64,000 bases of DNA from Yoonia sp. BS5-3 (lineage in GTDB: Bacteria > Pseudomonadota > Alphaproteobacteria > Rhodobacterales > Rhodobacteraceae), in the NCBI RefSeq assembly GCF_038069655.2, contig NZ_CP150951.2, positions 1,514,001-1,578,000 on the forward strand. Reading direction: 5' to 3'. Shown one piece after another: positions 1-7,275 of the stretch; within the stretch, counting starts at the first letter, position 1, and each line of letters starts with the position of its first letter. The notes beneath the pieces are model-generated. The model did no database searches and had not been told where the DNA came from. It worked only from the letters and a program-made list of their open reading frames with translations. Position numbers and translations under genes: made by a program.

Positions 1-144
1 GCGCAGGTTCTTGCATTACAAGAAAATTGCCGTGCTGCGCTGAAAGAGGCATTCGGCCGGGAACAAGCCGCCCAATCTCTTTTCGAACGGGCCGCGCGGG
101 AGGGGAGCAGGAAGCGAAAACGCCAGGAGAATTACGAATCCTGA
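1..144 (+). CDS. 3' end of an unidentified gene (partial)
   Basis: An open frame enters from the left edge and stops at TGA 142-144, giving the last 47 residues of a protein. The tail is charged and helical and ends in a basic stretch (RKRKRQ). The gene overlaps the end of fliL tail to tail by 13 bases. Its place beside the flagellar operon suggests a flagellar role, but no family can be recognised from this fragment. Confidence 0.55.
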   Translation, partial: AQVLALQENCRAALKEAFGREQAAQSLFERAAREGSRKRKRQENYES

Positions 145-626
145 CGTACAATGTCGATGATTAGAACATCGGTCACGATGTCCCCAGAAACGTCACGCGC
201 AACGCGCATGAGGTCGTTTCGCAGTGCGCGCATATTTGTTCCGGCAGTGAAATTACCAGAGAAACCCCCGATATTTGCATGATCAAACATAACTTGCAGA
301 AAACCATCACGCAGTTTTGGTTCAACGGCAAAGATGGCTGGCTGATTGCCTTCGGTTACCTCAATGCTAAGCGACAAGACAACCAATGCGGAAACACGCC
401 CTTGCTCGACGACGGGAACGATGAACTGATTACTTAGTTTTGCATATTCGCGCGCTTCAGAAATCGGTTCTGGTGCAACCGCAGCCGTCATCGTCGCGGG
501 GTCCCCGCAGGGATGCCCCTCGGCCAATTCATCGGGCAGCGGTTCAGGTTTCAGAACCAATCCAGCCCCAACGCCGGATCCTACGCCAACAAGCAACAGT
601 AGAATTGGCAGCAACAATTTTTTCAC
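132..626 (-). CDS. fliL: FliL-like flagellar basal body-associated protein
   Basis: The 164-residue protein has one N-terminal membrane segment (about residues 3-25), then a Pro/Ala-rich linker and a periplasmic domain ending in DVLIIDIVRQDS. This is the architecture of FliL, which sits around the stator and supports flagellar rotation. It is the last gene of the leftward flagellar operon, 21 bases after flgH. FliL sequences are weakly conserved, so the call rests on topology, size and position as much as on motifs. Confidence 0.7.
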   Translation of the reverse strand: MKKLLLPILLLLVGVGSGVGAGLVLKPEPLPDELAEGHPCGDPATMTAAVAPEPISEAREYAKLSNQFIVPVVEQGRVSALVVLSLSIEVTEGNQPAIFAVEPKLRDGFLQVMFDHANIGGFSGNFTAGTNMRALRNDLMRVARDVSGDIVTDVLIIDIVRQDS

Positions 627-647
627 GGAACTGACCTCTCGGTTGGC

Positions 648-1370
648 TTAAAAGGGAAGAACTGATTCAAGAACTTGCTGCCCATAGCGAGGCTGCTGCA
701 TGTCTGTGATTTGCCCGCGTCCTCCGTAAGAAATCCGGGCTGAAGCGATTTTGTCATAGGTAATTTCATTCTGCCGCGTGATATCTTCGGGCCTGACAAA
801 GCCGGTAACGATAAGCTCGCGTAATTCGTAGTTAACCCGGACCTCTTGTTGGCCGAGTATCTCAAGTACGCCGTTTGGCAGGACATCCGTAATGGTCACA
901 GCTACGCGCAAGGTTAGCTGTTCGTTCCGGCTGACCGACCCGTCGCCCGATGCAGAACTTTGCGAGCTAAGATCGACTAACTGGCTGGATGATGCGCCGT
1001 CCGGAAGGCGTTCATCTATCCGTTGCGGAATGCCAATAAGTTGCGATATGTCCGCACCCTGCGATGCCGATCGCGATCTGTCCGAAGAGTTCGAAATCTG
1101 GGCGCTGTCGTCAATTTCGATCACGACCGTCATAATGTCACCGCGTTGCATCGCGCGGCGGTCTCCCAGCAAGGATCCGCGTTCACCTGTCCAGAGCGAT
1201 GCGCGCGGCGAAGGGCCAAGCGCGGATGTTCTCGCCGGATCAGGGAAGCTGGGATTGAACATGGCTTCGCGTTCAGCAGCCCGTTCGGGCGGCGAAAATT
1301 CCGGCGGCTTGCCAACTGGCGTGGTTGTACAGCCAGCCGCAAGCAGGGCGAAAATGATGACGTTACGCAT
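648..1370 (-). CDS. flgH: Flagellar L-ring protein FlgH
   Basis: The 240-residue protein begins with a short lipoprotein signal ending in LLAAGC, so Cys14 is the likely lipidated residue. It contains the FlgH hallmarks: SLWTGERGSLLGDRRAMQRGDIMTV near residues 58-82, and a C-terminal GFVRPEDI...N.I.Y.KIASARISYGGRG stretch. FlgH forms the ring around the rod in the outer membrane. It lies 5 bases downstream of flgA in the same operon. Confidence 0.95.
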   Translation of the reverse strand: MRNVIIFALLAAGCTTTPVGKPPEFSPPERAAEREAMFNPSFPDPARTSALGPSPRASLWTGERGSLLGDRRAMQRGDIMTVVIEIDDSAQISNSSDRSRSASQGADISQLIGIPQRIDERLPDGASSSQLVDLSSQSSASGDGSVSRNEQLTLRVAVTITDVLPNGVLEILGQQEVRVNYELRELIVTGFVRPEDITRQNEITYDKIASARISYGGRGQITDMQQPRYGQQVLESVLPF

Positions 1371-1375
1371 TCTTG

Positions 1376-1792
1376 TTACCTCGCAACGTAAGCTGCGCCA
1401 TCGGCGCCGATTTGGGCCGTGACAGTACTGCGCGAGCTGATATTCATGACGCGAATGCGATCACCGGGCCCGGCTCGACCCAGTGCACGACCCTCAGTCG
1501 TGATCAGCAAACCGTTTTGTTGATAGAGCAATGGAATGATCTGGTTACGCTCGACAATGGCGGGAAGTCCGATGTCGCCAGGCCGAATGGGTCGCCCTGC
1601 AAAAAGCGCGACCCGGGCTTCCATGCCGACCACATCATTGAGTTCAGTGACCCCGCCCGGGATATCACGGTTATTGAGCAACACATCACTGGGCATGATG
1701 GTCGTCTGCGCCGGGATTGTGCGGGCGGCCACAACCGTATCTGCCCAAAGGGGCCCCGCCAATACCGACAATAAAAGACCAATACGTATCAT
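1376..1792 (-). CDS. flgA: Flagellar P-ring assembly chaperone FlgA
   Basis: The 138-residue protein has a signal peptide (cleavage likely after PLWA) and a SAF-type domain (ARTIPAQTTIMPSDVLL...). FlgA is the periplasmic chaperone that helps FlgI assemble the P-ring. The protein is shorter than enterobacterial FlgA, as is usual in alphaproteobacteria. Its start overlaps the flgG stop by 4 bases, indicating translational coupling. No flgI is in the window. Confidence 0.9.
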   Translation of the reverse strand: MIRIGLLLSVLAGPLWADTVVAARTIPAQTTIMPSDVLLNNRDIPGGVTELNDVVGMEARVALFAGRPIRPGDIGLPAIVERNQIIPLLYQQNGLLITTEGRALGRAGPGDRIRVMNISSRSTVTAQIGADGAAYVAR

Positions 1793-2574
1793 CTTAGCTG
1801 CACCATCGCGCTGAGCATTTGATCGGCAGCCGTGATGACTTTTGAGTTCAGCTCGTAACCACGTTGGGCTTCGATCAGATCGGTAACCTCACGCACAGGA
1901 TCGACTGAGCTGTCCTCAAGATATCCTTGGCGCAATACGCCTAGCCCGTCTTCCCCAGGCGTTCCAACAGCAGATGGCCCGGATGCCGGTGTCTCAAGAA
2001 AAAGGTTCGAGCCAATCGCCTCAAGCCCCTTAGAGTTCGTGAAGCCGGCAAGTGTAAGCTGACCTAGAAGCTGCGGTTCAATCTGATCAACGAAATAGCC
2101 GTAAATTTCGCCCTCTGCATTGATTGAAACTGAACGCGTATCGCTGGGGATTGTGATGTCGGGCACGACTGAATAGCCATCGGACGTTACGATCAGCCCG
2201 TCGCCAGTAAGTTTCAGTGCGCCATCGCGGGTATATGCAGATACGCCCGACGGCAGCGTTACCTCCAGATATCCATCGCCTTCGATGGCGACATCCAGAT
2301 CACCGCCTGTTGCCGCTAGCGAGCCTTGCGCCAGCATGACGGAAACAGCACTTGCCCGCACCCCCAAGCCAAGCTGAACGCCGGTTGGCAAAGCCGTTCC
2401 GTCGGATGCGTTGATTGTGCCGGGTCGGGCAAGTTGTTGGTAGTGAAGATCCGCAAATTCGGCGCGTCTGGCATTGTACCCGGTTGTGTTCATATTCGCG
2501 AGGTTGTTGGAAATCACTTCAACCCGCATTTGTTGGGCGGTCATACCCGCTGCTGCAATCTTAAGTGCGCGCAT
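1789..2574 (-). CDS. flgG: Flagellar distal rod protein FlgG
   Basis: The 261-residue protein opens with the rod/hook signature (MRALKIAAAGMTAQQ, then NNLANMNTTGYNARRAEF). It closes with the matching C-terminal heptad region (REVTDLIEAQRGYELNSKVI). Length and both termini fit FlgG, the distal rod subunit secreted through the flagellar export apparatus. It is 12 bases downstream of flgF. Confidence 0.96.
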   Translation of the reverse strand: MRALKIAAAGMTAQQMRVEVISNNLANMNTTGYNARRAEFADLHYQQLARPGTINASDGTALPTGVQLGLGVRASAVSVMLAQGSLAATGGDLDVAIEGDGYLEVTLPSGVSAYTRDGALKLTGDGLIVTSDGYSVVPDITIPSDTRSVSINAEGEIYGYFVDQIEPQLLGQLTLAGFTNSKGLEAIGSNLFLETPASGPSAVGTPGEDGLGVLRQGYLEDSSVDPVREVTDLIEAQRGYELNSKVITAADQMLSAMVQLR

Positions 2575-2586
2575 CTTAGGTCTCCT

Positions 2587-3303
2587 TTAACGCCGCATGG
2601 CTTCGATGACGCTTCGAATGCGTTCATCTTCTTTGTCGAGGAAGTTTTGGCCCAATTCGTAGGCGCGTTGGACTTCGATCATCCGGCTGACCTGTAAGAT
2701 CGGGTTTACGTTTGACGCTTCTAGAAAACCCTGCAGCATGCGCCCATCGGGGATCGCTTCAAATCCGTCCGGTGCGTCAAACATCACGCCGCTTTCCCGG
2801 ATCATTTGGGCAGGTTCAAGCGGTCTGACGAGCCCGACCTGCCCAACAGGCTGGCCACCTGCGCTGATTGTGCCATCGGCGCCAATACCGACACTGCCCA
2901 GACCTTGCGGGACAAAAACAGGTGCGCCACCGGGGTCGAGCACCGGATAGCCATCAGCGGTCACCAGATCACCGTTTTCATTGGGTGTGAATGCGCCGGC
3001 ACGGGTCAGCCGCTGTCCGTTCGGCGTTTCGATCAGAAAAAAGCCGTCGCCTTCGATTGCCAAATCAAAGGTGCCGCCCGTTTGCGTCAGTGTACCTTGG
3101 GTGTCTACAGTATTGCGGACTGCTGCCGTTGCCATTGACAGGGACGATGCACTGGGGCCAAGCGCCTTGATGTGTTCTGAGAACATTACCTCTTCAGCGC
3201 GAAATCCCGTTGTTGACGCGTTGGCGATATTATTTGCGAGGGTCTGCATCTCGCGCATCAGCCCTGATTGGCGGGTCAGGGTCGTATATGAAGCGTTATC
3301 CAT
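2587..3303 (-). CDS. flgF: Flagellar proximal rod protein FlgF
   Basis: The 238-residue protein has the N-terminal rod motif LANNIANASTTGFRAEEVMF and the C-terminal VSRMIEVQRAYELGQNFLDKEDER. The middle carries the GDGFFLIETPNGQRLTRAGAF signature shared by FlgF, FlgG and FlgE. Size and its place before flgG indicate FlgF. It follows fliQ by 2 bases. Confidence 0.95.
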   Translation of the reverse strand: MDNASYTTLTRQSGLMREMQTLANNIANASTTGFRAEEVMFSEHIKALGPSASSLSMATAAVRNTVDTQGTLTQTGGTFDLAIEGDGFFLIETPNGQRLTRAGAFTPNENGDLVTADGYPVLDPGGAPVFVPQGLGSVGIGADGTISAGGQPVGQVGLVRPLEPAQMIRESGVMFDAPDGFEAIPDGRMLQGFLEASNVNPILQVSRMIEVQRAYELGQNFLDKEDERIRSVIEAMRR

Positions 3304-3305
3304 GG

Positions 3306-3572
3306 TCAGCCCCCTGCGATAATTGGTACAAGCGTGTCTTTGAATAAAGCGACCAGCGTTTCGGACATGAAGGCCATGGTGATCCAGAAAACCCCGATGA
3401 TCGCGCCAAGTTTAGGTACGAAGGTCAGCGTCATTTCCTGGATTGATGTGAGCGCTTGAAACAAGCCCACCATCAATCCGGCAGCCAAAGCAACCGTCAG
3501 GATCGGGAGCGAGATGACCACTGCGACCCATAGTCCCTGTCGCAACGTGTCATAGAACAGTGCTTCACTCAT
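3306..3572 (-). CDS. fliQ: Flagellar export apparatus protein FliQ
   Basis: The 88-residue protein consists of two hydrophobic segments (about residues 14-38 and 50-75) around LFQALTSIQEMTLTFVPK, the conserved FliQ loop. FliQ is part of the FliPQR export gate. Its start overlaps the fliE stop by one base (TGATG), so the two are translationally coupled. Confidence 0.95.
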   Translation of the reverse strand: MSEALFYDTLRQGLWVAVVISLPILTVALAAGLMVGLFQALTSIQEMTLTFVPKLGAIIGVFWITMAFMSETLVALFKDTLVPIIAGG

Positions 3573-3853
3573 CAGACGGGCATACGCAGAATTTCTTGAT
3601 AGGCCTCTACGACCCGGTCGCGCACGGTTACAGCTGTTTGCACGGCAAGCTCGGTCTGGGCCAAAGCCTGCACCAATGCATGCGGGTCTGCACCGCCTGT
3701 CATTGATTGCATCGCGATGTCTTCGCTGTTTTGCAGCGTGTTCATAAAGCTTTGCGCGGCGCCAATAACGGCATTTCCACCCGCGCCATGCTCAGGCGAT
3801 GTTGCGGTCTTGCTAGCCGCATAGTTTTGCGCGACGAGAGAACTGATATCCAT
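3572..3853 (-). CDS. fliE: Flagellar hook-basal body protein FliE
   Basis: The 93-residue protein matches FliE in length and in its C-terminal pattern (LVQALAQTELAVQTAVTVRDRVVEAYQEILRMPV). FliE joins the MS-ring to the proximal rod. It lies between flgC and fliQ, the usual alphaproteobacterial order. Confidence 0.95.
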   Translation of the reverse strand: MDISSLVAQNYAASKTATSPEHGAGGNAVIGAAQSFMNTLQNSEDIAMQSMTGGADPHALVQALAQTELAVQTAVTVRDRVVEAYQEILRMPV

Positions 3854-3864
3854 CTTATTGCTCC

Positions 3865-4257
3865 TTAATTCCGCAGAAGTTCCATGAGTGATGACGACAT
3901 TTGCCGCACCTGATCGAAGACTTTCAGGTTGGCCTCATAGCTGCGCTGCGCCTCGCGCGCGTCGGCTATTTCAAGCAACAGATTTACGTTCGATCCGTCG
4001 AAATGGCCGGTGTCGTCGGCCAACGGATTAGAAGGGTCGTAAATGCGGGCTAACTCTGTCTGGTCCAATCGGACGGGGCCGGTTTCAACGGCGCCCGTCG
4101 CCTGACCCTGTCGTACCATTTCTTCAAACGCGATAACTTTGCGCTGATAACCGGGCGTATCGCTATTTGCGATGTTCTCTGAAACATGCCGCAAACGGGT
4201 TGCCTGCGCTTTCATGCCGCTTGATGCGATTGACATTGCTTCGCTGAAATCTGTCAT
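3865..4257 (-). CDS. flgC: Flagellar proximal rod protein FlgC
   Basis: The 130-residue protein carries the rod motif SENIANSDTPGYQRKVIAFEEM near the N-terminus. Its C-terminal region (LLLEIADAREAQRSYEANLKV) is typical of FlgC. It is 9 bases downstream of flgB, and the order flgB-flgC-fliE is conserved. Confidence 0.96.
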   Translation of the reverse strand: MTDFSEAMSIASSGMKAQATRLRHVSENIANSDTPGYQRKVIAFEEMVRQGQATGAVETGPVRLDQTELARIYDPSNPLADDTGHFDGSNVNLLLEIADAREAQRSYEANLKVFDQVRQMSSSLMELLRN

Positions 4258-4266
4258 GACTACCCC

Positions 4267-4656
4267 TTAGTTTCTGCCAAGGCTGGTGCGCAAAATCGTC
4301 ATTGTATGACGATAGATTGACAGCGCACGATTGTGTTCGCGGCTGATGGCGATTGAGTTCATCAACTCATCTTCAAGTGAGACGGTATTGCCATTGGGCG
4401 ACGGCTCCCCTTCGGAGGGGGCGTACGCAGCGCTGGCCTGCAGCGCGTCTGTATTTAAGAAATGGCCGGGCCGCGTTGCCTGCATTTGGGCGGACTGAGA
4501 CGTGCCATCAAACGCGTCTTGAAAGGATGCAATTTGCATCGCTTGATAACCAGGCGTATCTGCATTTGCGATATTCTGGGCGACAACCGTTTGCCGGGCT
4601 CCGGCATGGCGGGCCATGGCATGCGCAGTCTGGAACAGATCCAGTGAAGTATACAT
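4267..4656 (-). CDS. flgB: Flagellar proximal rod protein FlgB
   Basis: The protein of 129 residues from ATG 4656 contains VVAQNIANADTPGYQAMQIASF and the C-terminal ISREHNRALSIYRHTMTILRTSLG of FlgB. A longer frame begins 9 codons upstream. The internal ATG is preferred because a purine-rich GAGGGAGAA lies just before it and MYTSLDLFQTAHAMA is the normal N-terminus. It is the first gene of the leftward flagellar operon, which faces away from fliI. Confidence 0.94.
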   Translation of the reverse strand: MYTSLDLFQTAHAMARHAGARQTVVAQNIANADTPGYQAMQIASFQDAFDGTSQSAQMQATRPGHFLNTDALQASAAYAPSEGEPSPNGNTVSLEDELMNSIAISREHNRALSIYRHTMTILRTSLGRN

Positions 4657-4690
4657 CGGGGGTTCTCCCTCGTCTGGTTTCAACGAAGCA

Positions 4691-4708
4691 TTAAGGCTGA
4701 TTCCTTAA
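4691..4708. promoter_or_regulatory. Palindrome between divergent flgB and fliI
   Basis: TTAAGG-N6-CCTTAA is a perfect 6-bp inverted repeat in the 86-base space between the divergent flgB and fliI starts. Flagellar genes in this group are commonly under CtrA, whose site is TTAA-N7-TTAA. Here the two TTAA blocks are 10 bases apart, so the match is not exact. It is a plausible operator for either or both transcripts. Confidence 0.4.
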
Positions 4709-4742
4709 GTATTGGTTTGTGAAAAACCGGTGAGAACAAAAG

Positions 4743-6101
4743 ATGATCAAAAATATGTTCGATCATATGAAAATGACTGTCTCAGATTTACAACCTGTTC
4801 ATAAAGTCGGCCGTGTGACGGGGGTTGCAGGGGGAACGGTGCTGGTTGGGAATGTGGTCGATTCGGCCCGTGTCGGTGATCGGGCGGTGATTACTTTAGA
4901 TGATCGGCAAATGCGCGGCGAGGTTGTGAAACTCGACCAGCACGCGGTGTATCTTCTGATGGCCGGTGAGCCGGAAGGGGTTTCCATCGGGGATCGGGTC
5001 GTGTTCACGAAACGGCCGCGTTTCGCCCCTGATCGCAGCTGGATCGGGCGGGTCATTGACCCTGATGGCAACCCGATGGATGGGCGCCCGCTGCTTCATG
5101 GGCTTGAAGAGCGCGGCATGCGCTGCAATCCGCCCGCGGCGCATGCCAGGCGGGCCATGGGTGCGCGGCTTGAAACGGGGCTTGCGGTGTTCAATACTTT
5201 ACTGCCCATCGTGCAGGGACAGCGGATCGGGCTGTTCGCGGGCTCTGGCGTGGGGAAATCGACGTTGATTGCGGATTTGGCCAAAGGGGTTGCTGCGGAT
5301 GTGATCGTGATTGCTCTGGTTGGGGAGCGGGGGCGCGAATTGCGGCACTTCGTTGAAGAGGTCTTGGGTGAAGAGGGCATGAAACGGGCGGTGATCGTGG
5401 CGGCGACATCGGACAGATCGCCCCAGATGCGGCGGCAATGTGCCTGGGCGGCCACAGCGATCGCCGAGCACTTCCGGGACCAAGGGGATCAGGTGCTGCT
5501 GCTGATCGACTCGATCACGCGCTTCTGCGAGGCGCACCGCGAAGTGGCCGTGGCGGGCGGTGAGGCTGCAAATCTGCGCGGCTATCCAGCATCGACGGGG
5601 CCAGCGATTGCGGCACTTTGCGAACGGGCGGGACCCGGTTTGCCCGACACAGGGGACATTACGGCGGTCTTTTCGGTCTTGGTTGCGGGATCGGATATGG
5701 AAGAGCCTGTGGCCGATATGCTGCGCGGGGTGCTGGACGGGCATATCGTCTTGGACCGCCAGATCGCCGAGCGGGGACAATTCCCGGCGATTGACGTGCT
5801 CAGATCCGTGTCGCGGGCCCTGCCAGCAGCGGCGAACGATAAGGAGAACGAAATGATCGGACAGGCACGGGCGCATCTGGGAACCTATGACCGGGCGGCG
5901 TTAATGATCCAATCGGGGCTTTATACAGCAGGATCCGATAAAGAGGTGGATGCGGCGATCCAATGCAATGCGGCGCTGAACGCGTTTCTGACGATCAAAG
6001 ACAAGCGAGGAACCTTGGCACATTTCGCTAAATTGCGGCAGGCCATGATCGGAGGTCCGAAAAGAATGGTGCCCGAGGATTTGCAGAAAACGGCGGGGTA
6101 G
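4743..6101 (+). CDS. fliI: Flagellar export ATPase FliI
   Basis: This 452-residue protein is an F1-beta-like ATPase. It has Walker A GLFAGSGVGKST (about residues 162-173), ALVGERGRELRHFVEEVLGEEG, Walker B VLLLIDSITRF and the arginine-finger region GYPASTG/SVLVAGSDMEEP. FliI energises docking and unfolding of export substrates at the flagellar gate. Several in-frame ATGs lie in the first 12 codons, so the start is uncertain by a few residues. It is transcribed away from the flgB operon. Confidence 0.95.
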   Translation: MIKNMFDHMKMTVSDLQPVHKVGRVTGVAGGTVLVGNVVDSARVGDRAVITLDDRQMRGEVVKLDQHAVYLLMAGEPEGVSIGDRVVFTKRPRFAPDRSWIGRVIDPDGNPMDGRPLLHGLEERGMRCNPPAAHARRAMGARLETGLAVFNTLLPIVQGQRIGLFAGSGVGKSTLIADLAKGVAADVIVIALVGERGRELRHFVEEVLGEEGMKRAVIVAATSDRSPQMRRQCAWAATAIAEHFRDQGDQVLLLIDSITRFCEAHREVAVAGGEAANLRGYPASTGPAIAALCERAGPGLPDTGDITAVFSVLVAGSDMEEPVADMLRGVLDGHIVLDRQIAERGQFPAIDVLRSVSRALPAAANDKENEMIGQARAHLGTYDRAALMIQSGLYTAGSDKEVDAAIQCNAALNAFLTIKDKRGTLAHFAKLRQAMIGGPKRMVPEDLQKTAG

Positions 6102-6191
6102 GTTGTGATCTTTGGCTATGGGATCCGCCGTGATGTAACTGAGAGATCGCCAAAAAGCAGCGGGCTGGGCGACTCCGAAGGACGGCGGCTG

Positions 6192-6290
6192 GCGACGAAA
6201 CCGACCTATGGGTCGGTGAAGCGCAGGCTGGCGGGTAAGAAAGCGCGCGGAGAGGTGAAGGCGCTAAGGGGGAAGGTTGACGACGATTGA
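6192..6290 (+). pseudogene. Remnant of arfB 3' end, copy 1
   Basis: The frame encodes ATKPTYGSVKRRLAGKKAR and then GEVKALRGKVDDD before TGA. This matches the basic C-terminal tail of ArfB (YaeJ), the peptidyl-tRNA hydrolase that rescues stalled ribosomes; the E. coli tail has the same layout (RPTRPTRASKERRL...VKAMRGKV). The catalytic GGQ domain is absent: upstream sequence back to fliI has no ArfB similarity. A GTG-initiated frame from 6105 covers it but lacks a ribosome site. A second, about 88% identical copy lies at 6906-7010. Confidence 0.7.
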
Positions 6291-6322
6291 TACCTTGCCG
6301 TGTCAGCCGCTGCGCTTTATGT

Positions 6323-6341
6323 TGTACCTATTCTTGGTACA
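6323..6341. promoter_or_regulatory. Putative autoregulatory operator of the parDE pair
   Basis: TGTACC-N7-GGTACA is a perfect 6-bp inverted repeat lying 13 bases before the antitoxin start codon. ParD-type antitoxins bind such palindromes over their own promoter, so this is the likely operator. No other binding data can be read from the sequence. Confidence 0.55.
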
Positions 6342-6353
6342 GTGGGGTCAACC

Positions 6354-6617
6354 ATGCCACGCAATACATCTGTTTCCCTTGGGGATCATTTTACCGGGTT
6401 CATTGAAAGCAAGGTTGAGACCGGGCGGTATAGTTCTGCCAGTGATGTGGTCCGGGCGGGGCTGCGGTTGCTTGAGGTCGAAGAAACGAAGCTGGAGCGG
6501 TTGCGGGCCGAGATTGAAAAGGGCATCGCGTCCGGTATCGCCGAAGACTTTGACTGGGACGAATTCCGGGCGCAGAAACATGCGGAATACGAGGCCAAGC
6601 AGAACTCTGCCAAGTGA
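6354..6617 (+). CDS. parD: ParD/CopG-type antitoxin
   Basis: The 87-residue protein begins MPRNTSVSLGDHFTGFIESKV followed by GRYSSASDVVRAGLRLLEVEE, the ribbon-helix-helix fold of type II ParD antitoxins. The C-terminal half is acidic and would wrap the toxin. It overlaps the toxin gene by 4 bases (GTGA), typical of toxin-antitoxin operons. It binds DNA and neutralises ParE. The pair sits between two arfB remnants, which suggests acquisition by transfer. Confidence 0.92.
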   Translation: MPRNTSVSLGDHFTGFIESKVETGRYSSASDVVRAGLRLLEVEETKLERLRAEIEKGIASGIAEDFDWDEFRAQKHAEYEAKQNSAK

Positions 6618-6901
6618 AGCGGGTTACGTATGCCCACGCGGCGGTAAGCGATATTTCAGATATCTGGGACTACACAGAAGACCGCTGGGGTTATGCGCAG
6701 GCTGTGGCCTATGACGCCAGATTAGAAGAACGGATACTTGGGGTTGCCGCCGGAGATGTCGCTTCGCAATCAGCCGAAGAAGTCGGTAAAGGCTTGCGGC
6801 GCGTTTTGGCTGGACGCCATGTGGTTTTCTTTCGCGAGGACGCGGAGGCCGTGACAGTCTTGCGGGTTTTGCATCAGCGGATGGATGTCGGTGCGTTGTA
6901 G
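6614..6901 (+). CDS. parE: ParE/RelE-superfamily toxin
   Basis: This 95-residue protein starts with GTG inside the antitoxin stop region. It has the ParE pattern: an N-terminal strand and helix (YAHAAVSDISDIWDYTEDRWG), then LRRVLAGRHVVFFRE and VTVLRVLHQRMD at the C-terminus. ParE toxins of this group usually inhibit DNA gyrase. The gene is complete and shows no disabling change, so the module is probably active. Confidence 0.92.
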   Translation: MKRVTYAHAAVSDISDIWDYTEDRWGYAQAVAYDARLEERILGVAAGDVASQSAEEVGKGLRRVLAGRHVVFFREDAEAVTVLRVLHQRMDVGAL

Positions 6902-6905
6902 GCGC

Positions 6906-7010
6906 GCGACGAAACCGACCTATGGGTCAGTCAAGCGCAGGCTTGCGGGGAAGAAAGCGCGCGGGGAGGTGAAGGCGCTCCGGGGATCGGTTGATCCCGA
7001 CAAATCGTAG
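6906..7010 (+). pseudogene. Remnant of arfB 3' end, copy 2
   Basis: The frame reads ATKPTYGSVKRRLAGKKAR, GEVKALRGSVDPDKS and TAG. Again only the ArfB C-terminal tail is present, starting 5 bases after the parE stop and in a different frame from parE. Compared with copy 1 at 6192-6290, I count 11 differences in the first 90 bases. No start codon or GGQ domain precedes it. Its stop codon lies inside the left arm of the palindrome at 7007-7079. Confidence 0.7.
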
Positions 7011-7079
7011 GGCGGGGTTTTCCCCGCCGGGTGTGTGGGTTGGTGATAGGGCGGCATAGCGGGGAAAACCCTGCCCTAC
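7007..7079. repeat. REP-like imperfect palindrome
   Basis: Two 21-base arms (7007-7027 and 7059-7079) are inverted copies with one mismatch, built on GTAGGGCGGGGTTTTCCCCGC and separated by 31 bases. Palindromes of this kind recur between genes in Rhodobacteraceae and resemble REP elements. There is no T-tract suited to a terminator for the upstream genes. From 7080 to 7275 I see no further gene. Confidence 0.75.
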
Positions 7080-7275
7080 GGGTGTTTTGTGAGACCGTAT
7101 TGTGTACTGTTTCCACGCTCCATTGTAGTAGGCCATAGAGAGTGCAGGGGTTGGGTATTCCGCATTTGTAATTGCCCTGCAATAACACCTATGGTTGCTT
7201 TCGGAGATGCCCGAACAGCTTGCAATTGGTGCCACAAGTTGGCATATTCTCAATATTTAGTAGGTGTTGGATACG

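Noticed and set aside
6105..6290. GTG-initiated 61-codon frame after fliI
   Set aside because: It has no ribosome site, and only its second half resembles anything, namely an ArfB tail; treated as a gene remnant.
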